Assembly (NCBI RefSeq): GCF_000422205.1
Contig: NZ_ATHV01000003.1
Coordinates: 1 to 33,162 of the forward strand
Source: Desulfovibrio sp. X2
GTDB lineage: Bacteria > Desulfobacterota > Desulfovibrionia > Desulfovibrionales > Desulfovibrionaceae
DNA length: 33,162 bases
Direction of reading: 5' to 3'
In this document: positions 25,937-33,162 of the stretch, one piece after another
Layout of the letters: every line of letters begins with the position of its first letter
How positions within the stretch are numbered: position 1 is the first letter of the stretch
Notes under the pieces: generated by a model
What the model was told of the DNA's origin: nothing
Database searches by the model: none
The model's input: the letters and a program-made list of their open reading frames with translations, nothing else
Translations under genes and position numbers: made by a program

Positions 25937-25977
25937 ATCCCTCCTTTGAGTGATGATTCCGCAAGGAGACGCGTAAC

Positions 25978-26406
25978 ATGAAAACTTGGACCCCCACCCC
26001 GCAGGACATCAAGCGCGATTGGCTCATGGTCGACGCCCAGGACAAGATCCTCGGCAGGCTTGCCACCCAGATCGCCATGCGCCTGCGCGGCAAGCATAAG
26101 CCCGAGTTCGCCCCGCACATGGACAACGGCGACTTCGTGGTCGTGGTCAATGCCGAGAAGATCAAGGTCACCGGCAACAAGCTGCTGGACAAGAAGTACT
26201 ACCGCCATACGGGCTTCCCCGGCGGTCTCAAGGAAACGAGCCTGCGCGACCAGCTCGCCAAAAAGCCGGAAGAGGTCATCCGCCTCGCCGTGCGCGGCAT
26301 GCTGCCGAAGAACCGCCTGGGCCGCCAGCTTCTGAAGAAGCTCAAGATCTACGCCGGGCCCGAGCATCCGCACGGAGCCCAGGAGCCCAAGCCCTTCGAC
26401 ATCTAG
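25978..26406 (+). CDS. rplM: 50S ribosomal protein L13
   Basis: This is the complete 142-residue L13, an early-assembling protein of the large subunit. Family segments visible are [66 protein letters not shown], and [12 protein letters not shown] ending in [11 protein letters not shown]. The ATG follows AAGGAG by nine bases. It has its own promoter upstream and is followed by rpsI after 28 bases, the widely conserved rplM-rpsI pair. Confidence 0.98.
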   Translation: MKTWTPTPQDIKRDWLMVDAQDKILGRLATQIAMRLRGKHKPEFAPHMDNGDFVVVVNAEKIKVTGNKLLDKKYYRHTGFPGGLKETSLRDQLAKKPEEVIRLAVRGMLPKNRLGRQLLKKLKIYAGPEHPHGAQEPKPFDI

Positions 26407-26434
26407 GGCCAAAATTTAGGACCGGAGCACGAAC

Positions 26435-26827
26435 ATGAGCCAGGAATTTTTCTACGGCACCGGCAAGCGCAAGAACGCTGTCGCGCGCACCCGTATCTAC
26501 CAGGGCAAGGGTGACATCATCGTCAACGGCCGTCCCTACGAGGAGTACTTCCCCAGGGCGACGCTGCAGATGATCATCCGCCAGCCGCTCAACCTGACCA
26601 AGACGCTGGGCAAATTCGACATCCGCATCAACGTCGCCGGCGGCGGCGTGGCCGGTCAGGCCCAGGCGGTGCGTCACGGCATCTCCCGCGCCCTGCTCAC
26701 GGTCGACCCCGAGATGCGCGGCGTGCTCAAGAAGGCCGGCTTCCTGACCCGCGATTCGCGCGTCAAGGAGCGCAAGAAGTACGGTCTGCGTTCGGCTCGC
26801 GCCCGCTACCAGTACTCCAAGCGCTAA
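26435..26827 (+). CDS. rpsI: 30S ribosomal protein S9
   Basis: This is the complete 130-residue S9. It has the N-terminal [21 protein letters not shown], the middle [22 protein letters not shown], and the C-terminal tail ending in RARYQYSKR, whose last residues reach the tRNA in the ribosomal P site. The ATG follows GGAG. It is co-transcribed with rplM, and an intrinsic terminator lies 27 bases after its stop. Confidence 0.98.
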   Translation: MSQEFFYGTGKRKNAVARTRIYQGKGDIIVNGRPYEEYFPRATLQMIIRQPLNLTKTLGKFDIRINVAGGGVAGQAQAVRHGISRALLTVDPEMRGVLKKAGFLTRDSRVKERKKYGLRSARARYQYSKR

Positions 26828-26853
26828 GCCGCTACGCCTCTCCTCGCATATCC

Positions 26854-26884
26854 AAGGCGGGACCCGAAAGGGCCCCGCCTTTTT
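26854..26884 (+). terminator. Intrinsic terminator of rplM-rpsI
   Basis: The stem AGGCGGG/CCCGCCT (26855-26861 with 26874-26880) has an inner CCC-GAAA-GGG tetraloop hairpin and is followed directly by TTTT. Confidence 0.88.
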
Positions 26885-26934
26885 CCGTTTGCTTTTTTCC
26901 GGCCGTTCGGAGACGGCCCGGCTCGCCGAAGGGC

Positions 26935-28185
26935 CTACTCCTCCGCCGACAACTCGCCCAGGCACTCCTCGAGGGAGCGCTCCCCCGTGGACAGCGGCTT
27001 GGTGAAGCAGATCCCGAAGCGGCGGCCGGAGCACCAGACGATCTCGGCCTTGCGCGTGCCCATGAGCTCTCCCACGAGCCCTTCCTGCGGCATGAGCATG
27101 ACCTTCTCGCCCTTCCTGAAGACGGGCTGCGGCATGTCGGGCGAAAGCTCGAGGAGCGCCCCGGACAGCGACAGGTCGCGCACCAGGTGCTCGCACTCGC
27201 CGCCCTTGCCCACCACGGTGCAGCGCACCTCCACGTCCAGGACCACGCGCGGCGCGGCGCGGCGTTCCAGCACCACGTCCTCGGCCGCCACGTCCTCGGC
27301 CGCCACGTCCCCGGCCTCTGCGTCTGCGGACGCCTCGGCGGCCGCAGCCCCGGCCCCTGATTCCGCTCCGCCTTGGGGCGCCGCATCCGGAGAGGTCGCG
27401 GCGGCCGCGCCCTTGCCCTTGAGCTTGCGGGCCACGAAGTCGAGGAACAGGCGGGCCTGCTCGAATTCCGGATTCAGGGCCAGGGCCTTGCCCAGGTACT
27501 CGGCGCAGGCGGTCTTCTCGCCGCTGTGCCAGCAGGCGCGGGCCAGGTTGAAGAGCAGGTGGTCGTCCTCGGGGTTCAGGCGCAGGGCCTTCCGGTAGTG
27601 GTGGATGGCGGCCTCGTAGTCGCCCTCCTTGCGCAGCTCGATGCTGCGCGCGTTGACCTCGCAGGTGAAGTCGAAGGAGACCTCGCCCATGTTGGGCAGG
27701 GCCGCGAGCAGCTCCTTGGCCAGGCGCTGCCCGGCCGCGGCCGCGCCGGACTGCGGCGCGGGGCCGTCTCCCTCCTCCGCGCCTTTGGCCGCTCCGTCCG
27801 CCTGTCCGCCCCCGGCGGCGTCCGCCTTCCTGCGGTCCGCGGCCTGCAGCGCCTTGAACATGAGCCGCTCCTTGCGCTCGAGGCCGGAGAGGTCCACGTA
27901 GCCCTCGTTCCTGCCGATGCGCGAGCGCAGCCGCTCGAGGATGCTCTCCACGTGCTCGGAGTAGTGGCCGGGGTCGGGAACGAAGTCCCTGAGAAAATCC
28001 GCGCGGCTGACGCGCTTGGTGAAACCGGCGGGCATGTTCTCCGCGTTCAGCGGCTGGATGAGGTAGCCCTCCTCGTCCGAGCGCAGGACGAACCAGTAGA
28101 CGCGCGTGACCACGGCCTTGCGCGTGCCGCCCTCGCCCACATGATCCGTCTTCTCGCTGTAATAGACGCCGAGAATGCGCGGCAT
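26935..28185 (-). CDS. TPR and PilZ domain protein (putative c-di-GMP effector)
   Basis: The product has 416 residues. Residues 1-110 are a conserved-looking N-terminal region of unknown fold. Two or so TPR units follow at about 175-250 (GDYEAAIHHYRKALRLNPEDDHLLFNLARAC, split by turns), then an Ala-rich linker, then a PilZ domain from about 305. The PilZ motifs are intact: RxxxR (R309-R313 in RRAAPR) and DxSxxG (D337 to G342), the residues that bind cyclic di-GMP. The ATG at 28185 has AGGGGGG upstream; the longer open frame is not supported. It faces rpsI tail to tail; the partner process is unknown. Confidence 0.87.
   Translation of the reverse strand: MPRILGVYYSEKTDHVGEGGTRKAVVTRVYWFVLRSDEEGYLIQPLNAENMPAGFTKRVSRADFLRDFVPDPGHYSEHVESILERLRSRIGRNEGYVDLSGLERKERLMFKALQAADRRKADAAGGGQADGAAKGAEEGDGPAPQSGAAAAGQRLAKELLAALPNMGEVSFDFTCEVNARSIELRKEGDYEAAIHHYRKALRLNPEDDHLLFNLARACWHSGEKTACAEYLGKALALNPEFEQARLFLDFVARKLKGKGAAAATSPDAAPQGGAESGAGAAAAEASADAEAGDVAAEDVAAEDVVLERRAAPRVVLDVEVRCTVVGKGGECEHLVRDLSLSGALLELSPDMPQPVFRKGEKVMLMPQEGLVGELMGTRKAEIVWCSGRRFGICFTKPLSTGERSLEECLGELSAEE
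27275..27319. repeat. 15-bp in-frame tandem repeat in the PilZ gene linker
   Basis: The unit ACGTCCTCGGCCGCC occurs twice exactly (27275 and 27290), and a third, diverged copy starts at 27305. It encodes the repeated VAAED in the linker just before the PilZ domain, so copy-number change would alter linker length without a frameshift. Confidence 0.6.
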
Positions 28186-28211
28186 GATGCCCCCCTGTCT
28201 TTCCCCACCTC

Positions 28212-28241
28212 TGCCTAGCACCGCCCGCGCGTATCGGTCAA
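28212..28241 (-). promoter_or_regulatory. Candidate promoter of the TPR-PilZ gene
   Basis: On the minus strand TTGACC (28236-28241) is followed after 18 bp by TAGGCA (28212-28217), preceded by TGC as an extended -10. The start of transcription would fall about 20 nt before the ATG at 28185. Confidence 0.4.
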
Positions 28242-28313
28242 ACGTCATTCTCACGGCGAGGGCCGCGCGGCCGGGCGTTGCCTTTTGCGCGACTCTGTGC
28301 TCAAACCGCCGCC

Positions 28314-29606
28314 ATGTCCAAACGACGCCACATCACACCGAGCCTGCTGGCCGCGACGCCGGACGGGCAGATCGTCGAGCATCCGGATCTGCTCATGGTC
28401 GTGCGCCGGGGCCGCGAGCTGGCCCTGCCCCGGCCGGACGAACTGATCCCCCTGCCCGAGGGCTCGGACCTCTTCCTGCTCGAGGGCCGCAGCGCCGTGG
28501 GGCTCGACCCCGAATCCGGCGAGGCCGCCGTGCTCGACGACCTTGCCGTGGCCGCCTTCGTCTGCCCGGCCCACACGCTTTGCGCCACCGCGGCCTACGC
28601 CACGCGCGAGGGCGCCCCCGTGCTGCCGCTCTTCGCCTATGGCGCCGTGGGCTTCTTCGAGGACCGGTTCTACGTCGCGGCCAAGCGCGTGGACACGGAC
28701 ATGCGCCAGGTCTTCACGAACATAGACCCCGAGCGCATCCGGCGCGGCGCGGAACAGCTCCTCAAGCGCTTTCCCAAAAACCGGCTCGTGCGCCACCTGG
28801 GCGGCTGCGCCCTGACCTACTCCTGCCCGGCGGCGCGCAACCTGGCGCTCGGCCGCTTCGAGTGCCCCCTGCCCACGGCGCAGAGCTGCAACGCCTCGTG
28901 CCTGGGCTGCATCTCGGCCCAGCCGCCGGATTCCGGCTTCTGCGCCACGCAGGACCGCATCACCTTCCGCCCCACGCCCGAGGAGATCGTGGAGGTCATG
29001 CAGGCCCACGGCGCAAAGGCCAAGAAGCCCATCTTCTCCTTCGGCCAGGGCTGCGAGGGCGAGCCCCTGACCGAGGCCAAGACCATCGCCTCGGCCGTCC
29101 GGCTGTTCCGCGACCAGGGCGGGCAGGGCACGGTGAACGTCAACACCAACGGCAGCCTGCCCGCGACCATGGCCCCCCTGGCCGCAGCCGGGCTCGACTC
29201 CATCCGCGTGAGCCTCAATTCCGCCCGGCCCGAGGCCTACGCCGCCTACTACCGGCCGCGCGGCTACTCCTTCGAGGACGTGCGCGAGACCATCCGCGAG
29301 GCCAAGGCCCACGGGCTGCACGTCTCGCTCAACTTCCTCTACTTCCCGGGCTTCTCGGACAGCGAGGCGGAGTACGACGCCCTGGCGGGGCTGGTCGAGT
29401 CCACCGGGCTCGACTTCATCCAGATGCGCAACCTGAACCTCGACCCCGAGCTCTACCTCGCGACCATGGAGCAGGCCCTGGGCGAGGAGGCCGTGTCCGG
29501 CCCGTCCATGGGCCTCGCAAACTTCATGAAGCGGCTGAAGAAGGCCTGTCCCTGGATCGGCTTCGGCTACTTCAACCCCTACCTGGAGCCCGACCGGCCG
29601 AGGTAG
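28314..29606 (+). CDS. Radical SAM protein of unknown substrate
   Basis: The product has 430 residues. The radical SAM motif is CNASCLGC (C192, C196, C199), placed unusually late because about 190 residues precede it. The barrel continues with FGQGCEGEPLTEAKT, the GNVNTNGS-type turn VNVNTNGSLPATMAPL, SIRVSLNSARPEAYAAYY and NFLYFPGFSDSE. Other cysteines (C94-C100 region, C165, C171, C184) before the core could bind a further cluster. The ATG at 28314 (MSKRRH) is preferred over one 36 bases upstream; neither has a good ribosome site. Ends at a strong terminator shared with purM. Confidence 0.82.
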   Translation: MSKRRHITPSLLAATPDGQIVEHPDLLMVVRRGRELALPRPDELIPLPEGSDLFLLEGRSAVGLDPESGEAAVLDDLAVAAFVCPAHTLCATAAYATREGAPVLPLFAYGAVGFFEDRFYVAAKRVDTDMRQVFTNIDPERIRRGAEQLLKRFPKNRLVRHLGGCALTYSCPAARNLALGRFECPLPTAQSCNASCLGCISAQPPDSGFCATQDRITFRPTPEEIVEVMQAHGAKAKKPIFSFGQGCEGEPLTEAKTIASAVRLFRDQGGQGTVNVNTNGSLPATMAPLAAAGLDSIRVSLNSARPEAYAAYYRPRGYSFEDVRETIREAKAHGLHVSLNFLYFPGFSDSEAEYDALAGLVESTGLDFIQMRNLNLDPELYLATMEQALGEEAVSGPSMGLANFMKRLKKACPWIGFGYFNPYLEPDRPR

Positions 29607-29676
29607 CGGCACTGCCGTGCTCCAACCCGGAGCCGTGGACGATCGGCCCGGCGACGCCTCCTGTTCCAGGCCGTTC

Positions 29677-29724
29677 AAAAAGCGAAAGGGCGCCCTCCTA
29701 ACGGAGGGCGCCCTTTCGCTTTTA
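29677..29724. terminator. Bidirectional terminator between the radical SAM gene and purM
   Basis: A perfect 21-bp inverted repeat (29678-29698 with 29703-29723) encloses the tetraloop TAAC. The arms end in AAAA and TTTT, giving a U-tract on either strand. The two flanking genes converge on it. Confidence 0.93.
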
Positions 29725-29739
29725 TGTCTGCCGCTTGCG

Positions 29740-30801
29740 CTACGCGCACTCGGGCGGGAAGTCGACGACCACCTGCTCCTCGTGCTTGTCCAGGGCCTCG
29801 ATCTCGCCGATGACCGTGGCCGGGGCGCCCGCGCCGGACAGGCGGCCGACCACGTCGTCGCAGATGTCCGGGCTGACGATGCAGACGTAGCCGATGCCGC
29901 AGTTGAAGATCTGCAGCATCTCGGGCCAGGAGAGCCTGCCCTGCTCCTTCAGCCAGTCGAAGACCGGCGGCATCTTCCAGCTCCCGAAGCGGATGCGGGC
30001 GGCCACGCCGCGCGGCAGCACGCGGGGGATGTTGTCGTAGAAGCCGCCGCCCGTGATGTGGGCCATGCCCTTGACCTCGAGGTCGCGCAGCACGGCCTTG
30101 ATGGGCTTCACGTAGATGCGCGTGGGCGTCAGCAGGACGTCGGCCACGCTCTGTTCGGTGCCGGGGAAGGTGTCGTCGCCCTTGAGGCCGGATTCGGCCA
30201 GGAGCTTGCGCACCAGGGAGTAGCCGTTGGAGTGCACGCCCGAGGAGGCGAGGCCCACGATCCTGTCGCCCACGGCCACGCTCGAGCCGTCCACGATGCG
30301 CGCGTTGTCCACGATGCCGACGCAGAATCCCGAGAGGTCGTACTCGCCGTCGGCGTAGAAGTCGGGCATCTCGGCGGTCTCGCCGCCGAGCAGGGCGCAC
30401 TCGGACTCGCGGCAGCCCTCCACGATGCCCGCGAGCACCGTGGTCGCCTTCTGCGCGTCGAGCTTGCCCGTGGCGAAGTAGTCGAGGAAGAACATCGGCT
30501 TGGCGCCCTGCACCAGGATGTCGTTGACGCTCATGGCCACGAGGTCGATGCCCACGGAATCGTGACGGTCGAAGTCGAAGGCCAGCTTGAGCTTGGTGCC
30601 CACGCCGTCCGTTCCGGCCACCAGCACCGGCTCCTGCATGCCCGAGATGTCGGGCTTGAACAGGCCGCCGAAACCGCCGATGTCCGTGACGACCCCCTTG
30701 GTGAAGGTCGAGCCGACCATCTTCTTGATTCCGTCGATGAAGGAGTTGGCGGCCTGGATGTTCACCCCGGCTGCCGTGTAGGCTGATGCGCGATCACTCA
30801 T
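29740..30801 (-). CDS. purM: Phosphoribosylformylglycinamidine cyclo-ligase (AIR synthetase)
   Basis: PurM converts FGAM and ATP to 5-aminoimidazole ribonucleotide in purine synthesis. The 353-residue protein has AYTAAGVNIQAAN at the start, GGFGGLF, PVLVAGTDGVGTKLKLAF, VNDILVQGAKPMFFLDYFATG, LLGGETAEMP, VGLASSGVHSNGYSLVRK and the C-terminal HITGGGFYDNIPRVLP. These are hallmark segments of the PurM family. The ATG at 30801 with AAGGA nine bases upstream is preferred to the in-frame start at 30828. It is monocistronic, with a promoter at 30841-30869 and a shared terminator at 29677-29724. Confidence 0.97.
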   Translation of the reverse strand: MSDRASAYTAAGVNIQAANSFIDGIKKMVGSTFTKGVVTDIGGFGGLFKPDISGMQEPVLVAGTDGVGTKLKLAFDFDRHDSVGIDLVAMSVNDILVQGAKPMFFLDYFATGKLDAQKATTVLAGIVEGCRESECALLGGETAEMPDFYADGEYDLSGFCVGIVDNARIVDGSSVAVGDRIVGLASSGVHSNGYSLVRKLLAESGLKGDDTFPGTEQSVADVLLTPTRIYVKPIKAVLRDLEVKGMAHITGGGFYDNIPRVLPRGVAARIRFGSWKMPPVFDWLKEQGRLSWPEMLQIFNCGIGYVCIVSPDICDDVVGRLSGAGAPATVIGEIEALDKHEEQVVVDFPPECA

Positions 30802-30840
30802 GGCATGGTCCTTGATAAATTCCCCCAAAAGGTGGAAGGA

Positions 30841-30869
30841 TGTATATGGGGTTCAGCCCCGAATCGCAA
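30841..30869 (-). promoter_or_regulatory. Promoter of purM
   Basis: The minus strand reads TTGCGA (30864-30869), 17 bp, then TATACA (30841-30846). The start of transcription would be about 30-35 nt before the purM ATG. No PurR-like palindrome is recognised. Confidence 0.55.
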
Positions 30870-30954
30870 GCGAAACCCGGCCTCGGGCCGCGCCCCGCGC
30901 CGCGTCCCGGGAATTGCCCTGGCGGCGGACGATCCGGTCCGGAAGGAACGCGAC

Positions 30955-31320
30955 ATGGACAGACGAAAGAATAATGACACGCGCCCACCCCGGCGTCACG
31001 TTTTTTTGGTGGCCCTGGGGTTGCTGGCGCTGTGCATGCTCATGGCCGTCCCGGCCTGGGCGCAGCAGAGCGGCTACACGCCGAACCCCGACACGGCGAA
31101 GGACCGGCGTGACCTGCAGATGGGCACCGGCGGGCCGACCGGCAGCCCGGTCATCGGCACGGACCCGGCCACCGGGGACGACATCATGCAGACCCCGCCG
31201 CCGGGCAAGTTCGACAACACGGACCAGCAGCAGCAGACGCCCTACGTCATCGAGCCGATAGTGCCCTACCCCGTCCAGCCGGTGCCGCCGAGGCCGCGGC
31301 CGGTGCCGCGCCCGAAATAA
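30955..31320 (+). CDS. Small exported proline-rich protein
   Basis: The product has 121 residues. A signal peptide runs from the basic RRKNNDTRPPRRH through a hydrophobic core (about residues 16-32) to the cleavage site AWA-QQ. The mature part is Gly/Thr/Asp/Gln-rich with no cysteine and ends in a proline tail (VPYPVQPVPPRPRPVPRPK). No known domain is seen. The ATG at 30955 with AAGGAA upstream is preferred to the longer frame, which lacks a signal peptide at its start. The AmrS-like gene follows 13 bases later, so the two are probably co-transcribed. Function unknown. Confidence 0.72.
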   Translation: MDRRKNNDTRPPRRHVFLVALGLLALCMLMAVPAWAQQSGYTPNPDTAKDRRDLQMGTGGPTGSPVIGTDPATGDDIMQTPPPGKFDNTDQQQQTPYVIEPIVPYPVQPVPPRPRPVPRPK

Positions 31321-31333
31321 GAAGGAGGCCGCC

Positions 31334-32347
31334 ATGCGCGAGGCCATGCTCTGGAAGCCCTTGGCAGACAACAAGGTCCACTGCGACCTGTGCTGCCAGT
31401 ACTGCGTGATCGCCGACGGCGCGCGCGGCAAGTGCGGCGTGCGCGAGAACCGGGGCGGAACGCTCTACACCCTGGTGGACGACCTCGTGGCCGCGGCCAA
31501 CCTCGATCCCATCGAGAAGAAGCCGCTCTACCACTTCCTGCCCGGCACGACCTCGTTCTCCATCGGCACCATGGGCTGCAACCTCTCCTGCGGCTTCTGC
31601 CAGAACTGGTCGCTCTCCCAGCCGCCCAAGTCCGGCGGCCGCGTGGAGGGCCAGAAGACCACGCCCGAGGATCTCGTGCGCGCGGCCAAGGAGCTCGGCG
31701 CGGCCACCATCTCCTACACCTACTCCGAGCCCACGATCTTCTTCGAGCTGGTGCAGGAGACCGCCCGGCTGGCCCTGCGAAACGGCCTGCGCAACGTGCT
31801 CGTGTCCAACGGCTTCATGACCCCGCGCTGCCTCGACGAGCTCGGCCCGCTCATCCAGGCGGCCAACATCGACCTCAAGGCCTTCACCGAGCGCTTCTAC
31901 AAGGAGCTGTGCGGCGCACGCCTGGCGCCCGTGCTCGAGAACCTGAAGCACATCCGGCGGCTCGGCTGGCACCTGGAGGTCACCACCCTGGTCATCCCGG
32001 GCTGGAACGATTCGGACGCCGAGCTCACGTCCATCGCGGAATTCATCGCCAAGGAGCTGGGCACCGAGACGCCCTGGCACGTCTCGCGCTTCCACCCCAC
32101 CTACCACCTCACCGACCGCGGCCCCACGCCCGTCGCGCGCCTGGAGGCGGCCTACCGCCACGGCAAGGAGGCGGGGCTCGCCTACGTCTACGTGGGCAAC
32201 GTCCCGGGCCACCCGAGCGACGAGACGGCCTGCCCCCGGTGCGGCTGCGTGTGCATCGAGCGCTCCGGCTTCACGGTGCGCGGCCAGCGCCTGGAAAACG
32301 GCGCCTGCCCGCAGTGCGGCCAGGAGCTGGACGGGGTCTGGAAGTAG
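31334..32347 (+). CDS. amrS: AmmeMemoRadiSam-type radical SAM enzyme (AmrS family)
   Basis: The product has 337 residues and is related to pyruvate formate-lyase activating enzymes. The N-terminus has the AmrS-type cysteine set CDLCCQYCVI and GKCGVREN. The radical SAM motif is CNLSCGFCQNW (C82, C86, C89). SYTYSEPTIFFEL, SNGFMTPRCLDEL, NIDLKAFTERFY and WHVSRFHPTYHLTD follow in family order. A C-terminal zinc-ribbon-like part has CPRCGC and ACPQCG. AmrS proteins are usually linked with Memo and AMMECR1 proteins, neither of which is in this window. The ATG follows AAGGAGG. The exact reaction is not established. Confidence 0.87.
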   Translation: MREAMLWKPLADNKVHCDLCCQYCVIADGARGKCGVRENRGGTLYTLVDDLVAAANLDPIEKKPLYHFLPGTTSFSIGTMGCNLSCGFCQNWSLSQPPKSGGRVEGQKTTPEDLVRAAKELGAATISYTYSEPTIFFELVQETARLALRNGLRNVLVSNGFMTPRCLDELGPLIQAANIDLKAFTERFYKELCGARLAPVLENLKHIRRLGWHLEVTTLVIPGWNDSDAELTSIAEFIAKELGTETPWHVSRFHPTYHLTDRGPTPVARLEAAYRHGKEAGLAYVYVGNVPGHPSDETACPRCGCVCIERSGFTVRGQRLENGACPQCGQELDGVWK

Positions 32348-32418
32348 CCGGGCACGTCCGGAAGACGGAAAAGAAGACCGGAAAAGACGAACGCCCCGCG
32401 CCGCGACACGCCCGGACA

Positions 32419-32471
32419 GTCCCCACGCCGCGTCCCGCCACTGTCCCGGCATTGTCCCGGCGCTGTTTCGG
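32419..32471. repeat. GTCCC repeat array, 11-bp period, left of tRNA-Pro
   Basis: GTCCC occurs at 32432, 32443 and 32454, exactly 11 bp apart. A diverged GTTTC lies 11 bp further at 32465, and another GTCCC 13 bp upstream at 32419. The best two units read CTGTCCCGGC and TTGTCCCGGC. The interval 32348-32634 has no gene. Confidence 0.6.
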
Positions 32472-32634
32472 GCAAGAAACCTTCCGGGTCCGGCCTCGGG
32501 GAGCGTCGCTGCCGAAACGGGGCGACGGACGGGCAATGGGCCGCGTCCCCTGCCGCCACAGGCCCCGGCGCGGAGTCCATCTCCCCCTCCGCGCTTGAAA
32601 GCCTGCGCCTTTTCCAGTAGGCATCCGTTTCCGT

Positions 32635-32713
<79 letters not shown>

Positions 32714-32736
32714 AAGCAATGTAATTCAAGGCAATA

Positions 32737-32782
32737 ATGCAAGGGCCGCGATGAGAAAAAGTCGCGGCTTTCTGCATTTTTT
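32737..32782 (+). terminator. Intrinsic terminator after tRNA-Pro
   Basis: The stem GCCGCGA/TCGCGGC (32745-32751 with 32762-32768) has an outer ATGCA/TGCAT pairing (32737-32741 with 32773-32777) and is followed by TTTTTT (32777-32782). Confidence 0.8.
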
Positions 32783-32791
32783 CGGGTGAAG

Positions 32792-32863
32792 TGTCCCAAA
32801 TTTGTCCCAGGTGGTCCACGCTGATCCAGAATTATTCCAGTCAATTGTCCCACCAGTGTCCCA
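32792..32863. repeat. Helically phased TGTCCCA repeat array right of tRNA-Pro
   Basis: Exact TGTCCCA occurs at 32792, 32803, 32846 and 32857, as two pairs 11 bp apart. Between them, weaker copies (GTCCA, ATCCA, TTCCA) start at 32814, 32824 and 32835, so a TCC(C/A) core recurs every 10-12 bp seven times. This is typical of arm-type binding sites of tyrosine integrases near attachment sites. The last copy touches the stop codon of the gene at 32864. Confidence 0.7.
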
Positions 32864-33106
32864 TCAAGACTCTGGCACGATTTCGATTTTCCACCCTTTG
32901 ACCTTCCATTTTTTGGCTTCAAGATCCAGGTCTTTCGCCATTCCTTCAATATACTCGGCATGTTGCCGTGTCGGGACACGAAGAACCAGATGCTCTCCTT
33001 GGATCCATGATCTTGCAGCCGCCCGCTCCAGACGGGCAGCTAGGTCATCGCGCGCGCCCTTCTCTTTCTTGCTTCCTGGTAAGATGACTTTTGTTTCGGT
33101 GGCCAT
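32864..33106 (-). CDS. Small basic protein of unknown function, probably from a mobile element
   Basis: The product has 80 residues, beginning MATETKVILPGSKKEKG and ending in VKGWKIEIVPES, rich in Lys, Arg and Glu. It has no signal peptide, membrane segment or recognised domain, and none of the catalytic residues of a tyrosine integrase C-terminus. The ATG at 33106 has a G-rich stretch (GGGGTGG) upstream; a GTG at 33115 is an alternative start. Base composition is clearly less GC-rich than the rest of the window. Only 14 genuine bases remain upstream before adapter sequence begins, so its promoter and neighbours are not visible. Confidence 0.5.
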   Translation of the reverse strand: MATETKVILPGSKKEKGARDDLAARLERAAARSWIQGEHLVLRVPTRQHAEYIEGMAKDLDLEAKKWKVKGWKIEIVPES

Positions 33107-33120
33107 TCTGTCCACCCCCC

Positions 33121-33162
33121 AGATCGGAAGAGCGTCGTGTAGGGAAAGAGTGTAGATCTCGG
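33121..33162. other. Illumina sequencing adapter (artefact)
   Basis: The last 42 bases begin AGATCGGAAGAGCGTCGTGT and continue exactly as the reverse complement of the Illumina universal (TruSeq read 2 side) adapter. It is not genomic DNA. Read in frame on the plus strand it gives the well-known contaminant peptide QIGRASCRERV. The biological sequence ends at 33120. Confidence 0.97.

Noticed and set aside
32802-33155. Plus-strand open frame of 117 residues at the contig end
   Set aside because: It has no ribosome site or domain, is antisense to the small gene at 32864-33106, and ends in the adapter-encoded QIGRASCRERV.

Overview
This is a 33 kb, very GC-rich stretch of a Gram-negative bacterial chromosome. 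Gene content and protein sequences point to the sulfate-reducing Desulfovibrionales (Desulfobacterota): a complete division and cell-wall (dcw) cluster with a meso-diaminopimelate-type MurE, an FtsI with a C-terminal PASTA domain, and several PilZ, HD-GYP and radical SAM genes. The taxon is inferred from protein style only, because no marker gene such as 16S rRNA is present.

Layout. (1) 1-847: a small VOC-family protein gene on the minus strand and its regulatory region. (2) 848-19869, minus strand: a nearly gapless operon transcribed mraZ-rsmH-ftsL-ftsI-murE-murF-mraY-murD-ftsW-murG-murC-murB-ftsQ-ftsA-ftsZ, then a large radical SAM gene and a tiny exported-protein gene, closed by a strong intrinsic terminator. 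Most junctions overlap or abut. Direct repeats typical of MraZ binding sites lie just upstream of mraZ. (3) 19870-20453: a 584-base intergenic region with an AT-rich island and a block of hairpins that may be a structured RNA. (4) 20454-25890: signalling genes. These are an HD-GYP protein, a convergent CBS-pair protein, and a four-gene plus-strand unit (YfbR-like HD protein, two paralogous polytopic membrane proteins, a zinc-ribbon methyltransferase). (5) 25908-26884: rplM-rpsI with promoter and terminator. (6) 26935-32347: TPR-PilZ protein, a radical SAM protein, purM, a small exported proline-rich protein, and an AmrS-like radical SAM enzyme. (7) 32348-33162: tRNA-Pro(UGG) followed by lower-GC DNA that looks like the edge of an integrated element. 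It holds a helically phased TGTCCCA repeat array and one small unknown gene. The last 42 bases are Illumina adapter, so the true sequence ends at 33120.

How the genes work together. The dcw operon supplies the cytoplasmic Mur ligases (MurC, D, E, F), UDP-MurNAc synthesis (MurB), the lipid steps (MraY, MurG), the septal synthase pair (FtsW, FtsI) and the divisome core (FtsL, FtsQ, FtsA, FtsZ). No ddl (D-Ala-D-Ala ligase) lies in the cluster. Downstream, an HD-GYP protein, a PilZ protein and two membrane proteins resembling GGDEF-type sensor modules suggest a cyclic-di-GMP theme. That link is inference.
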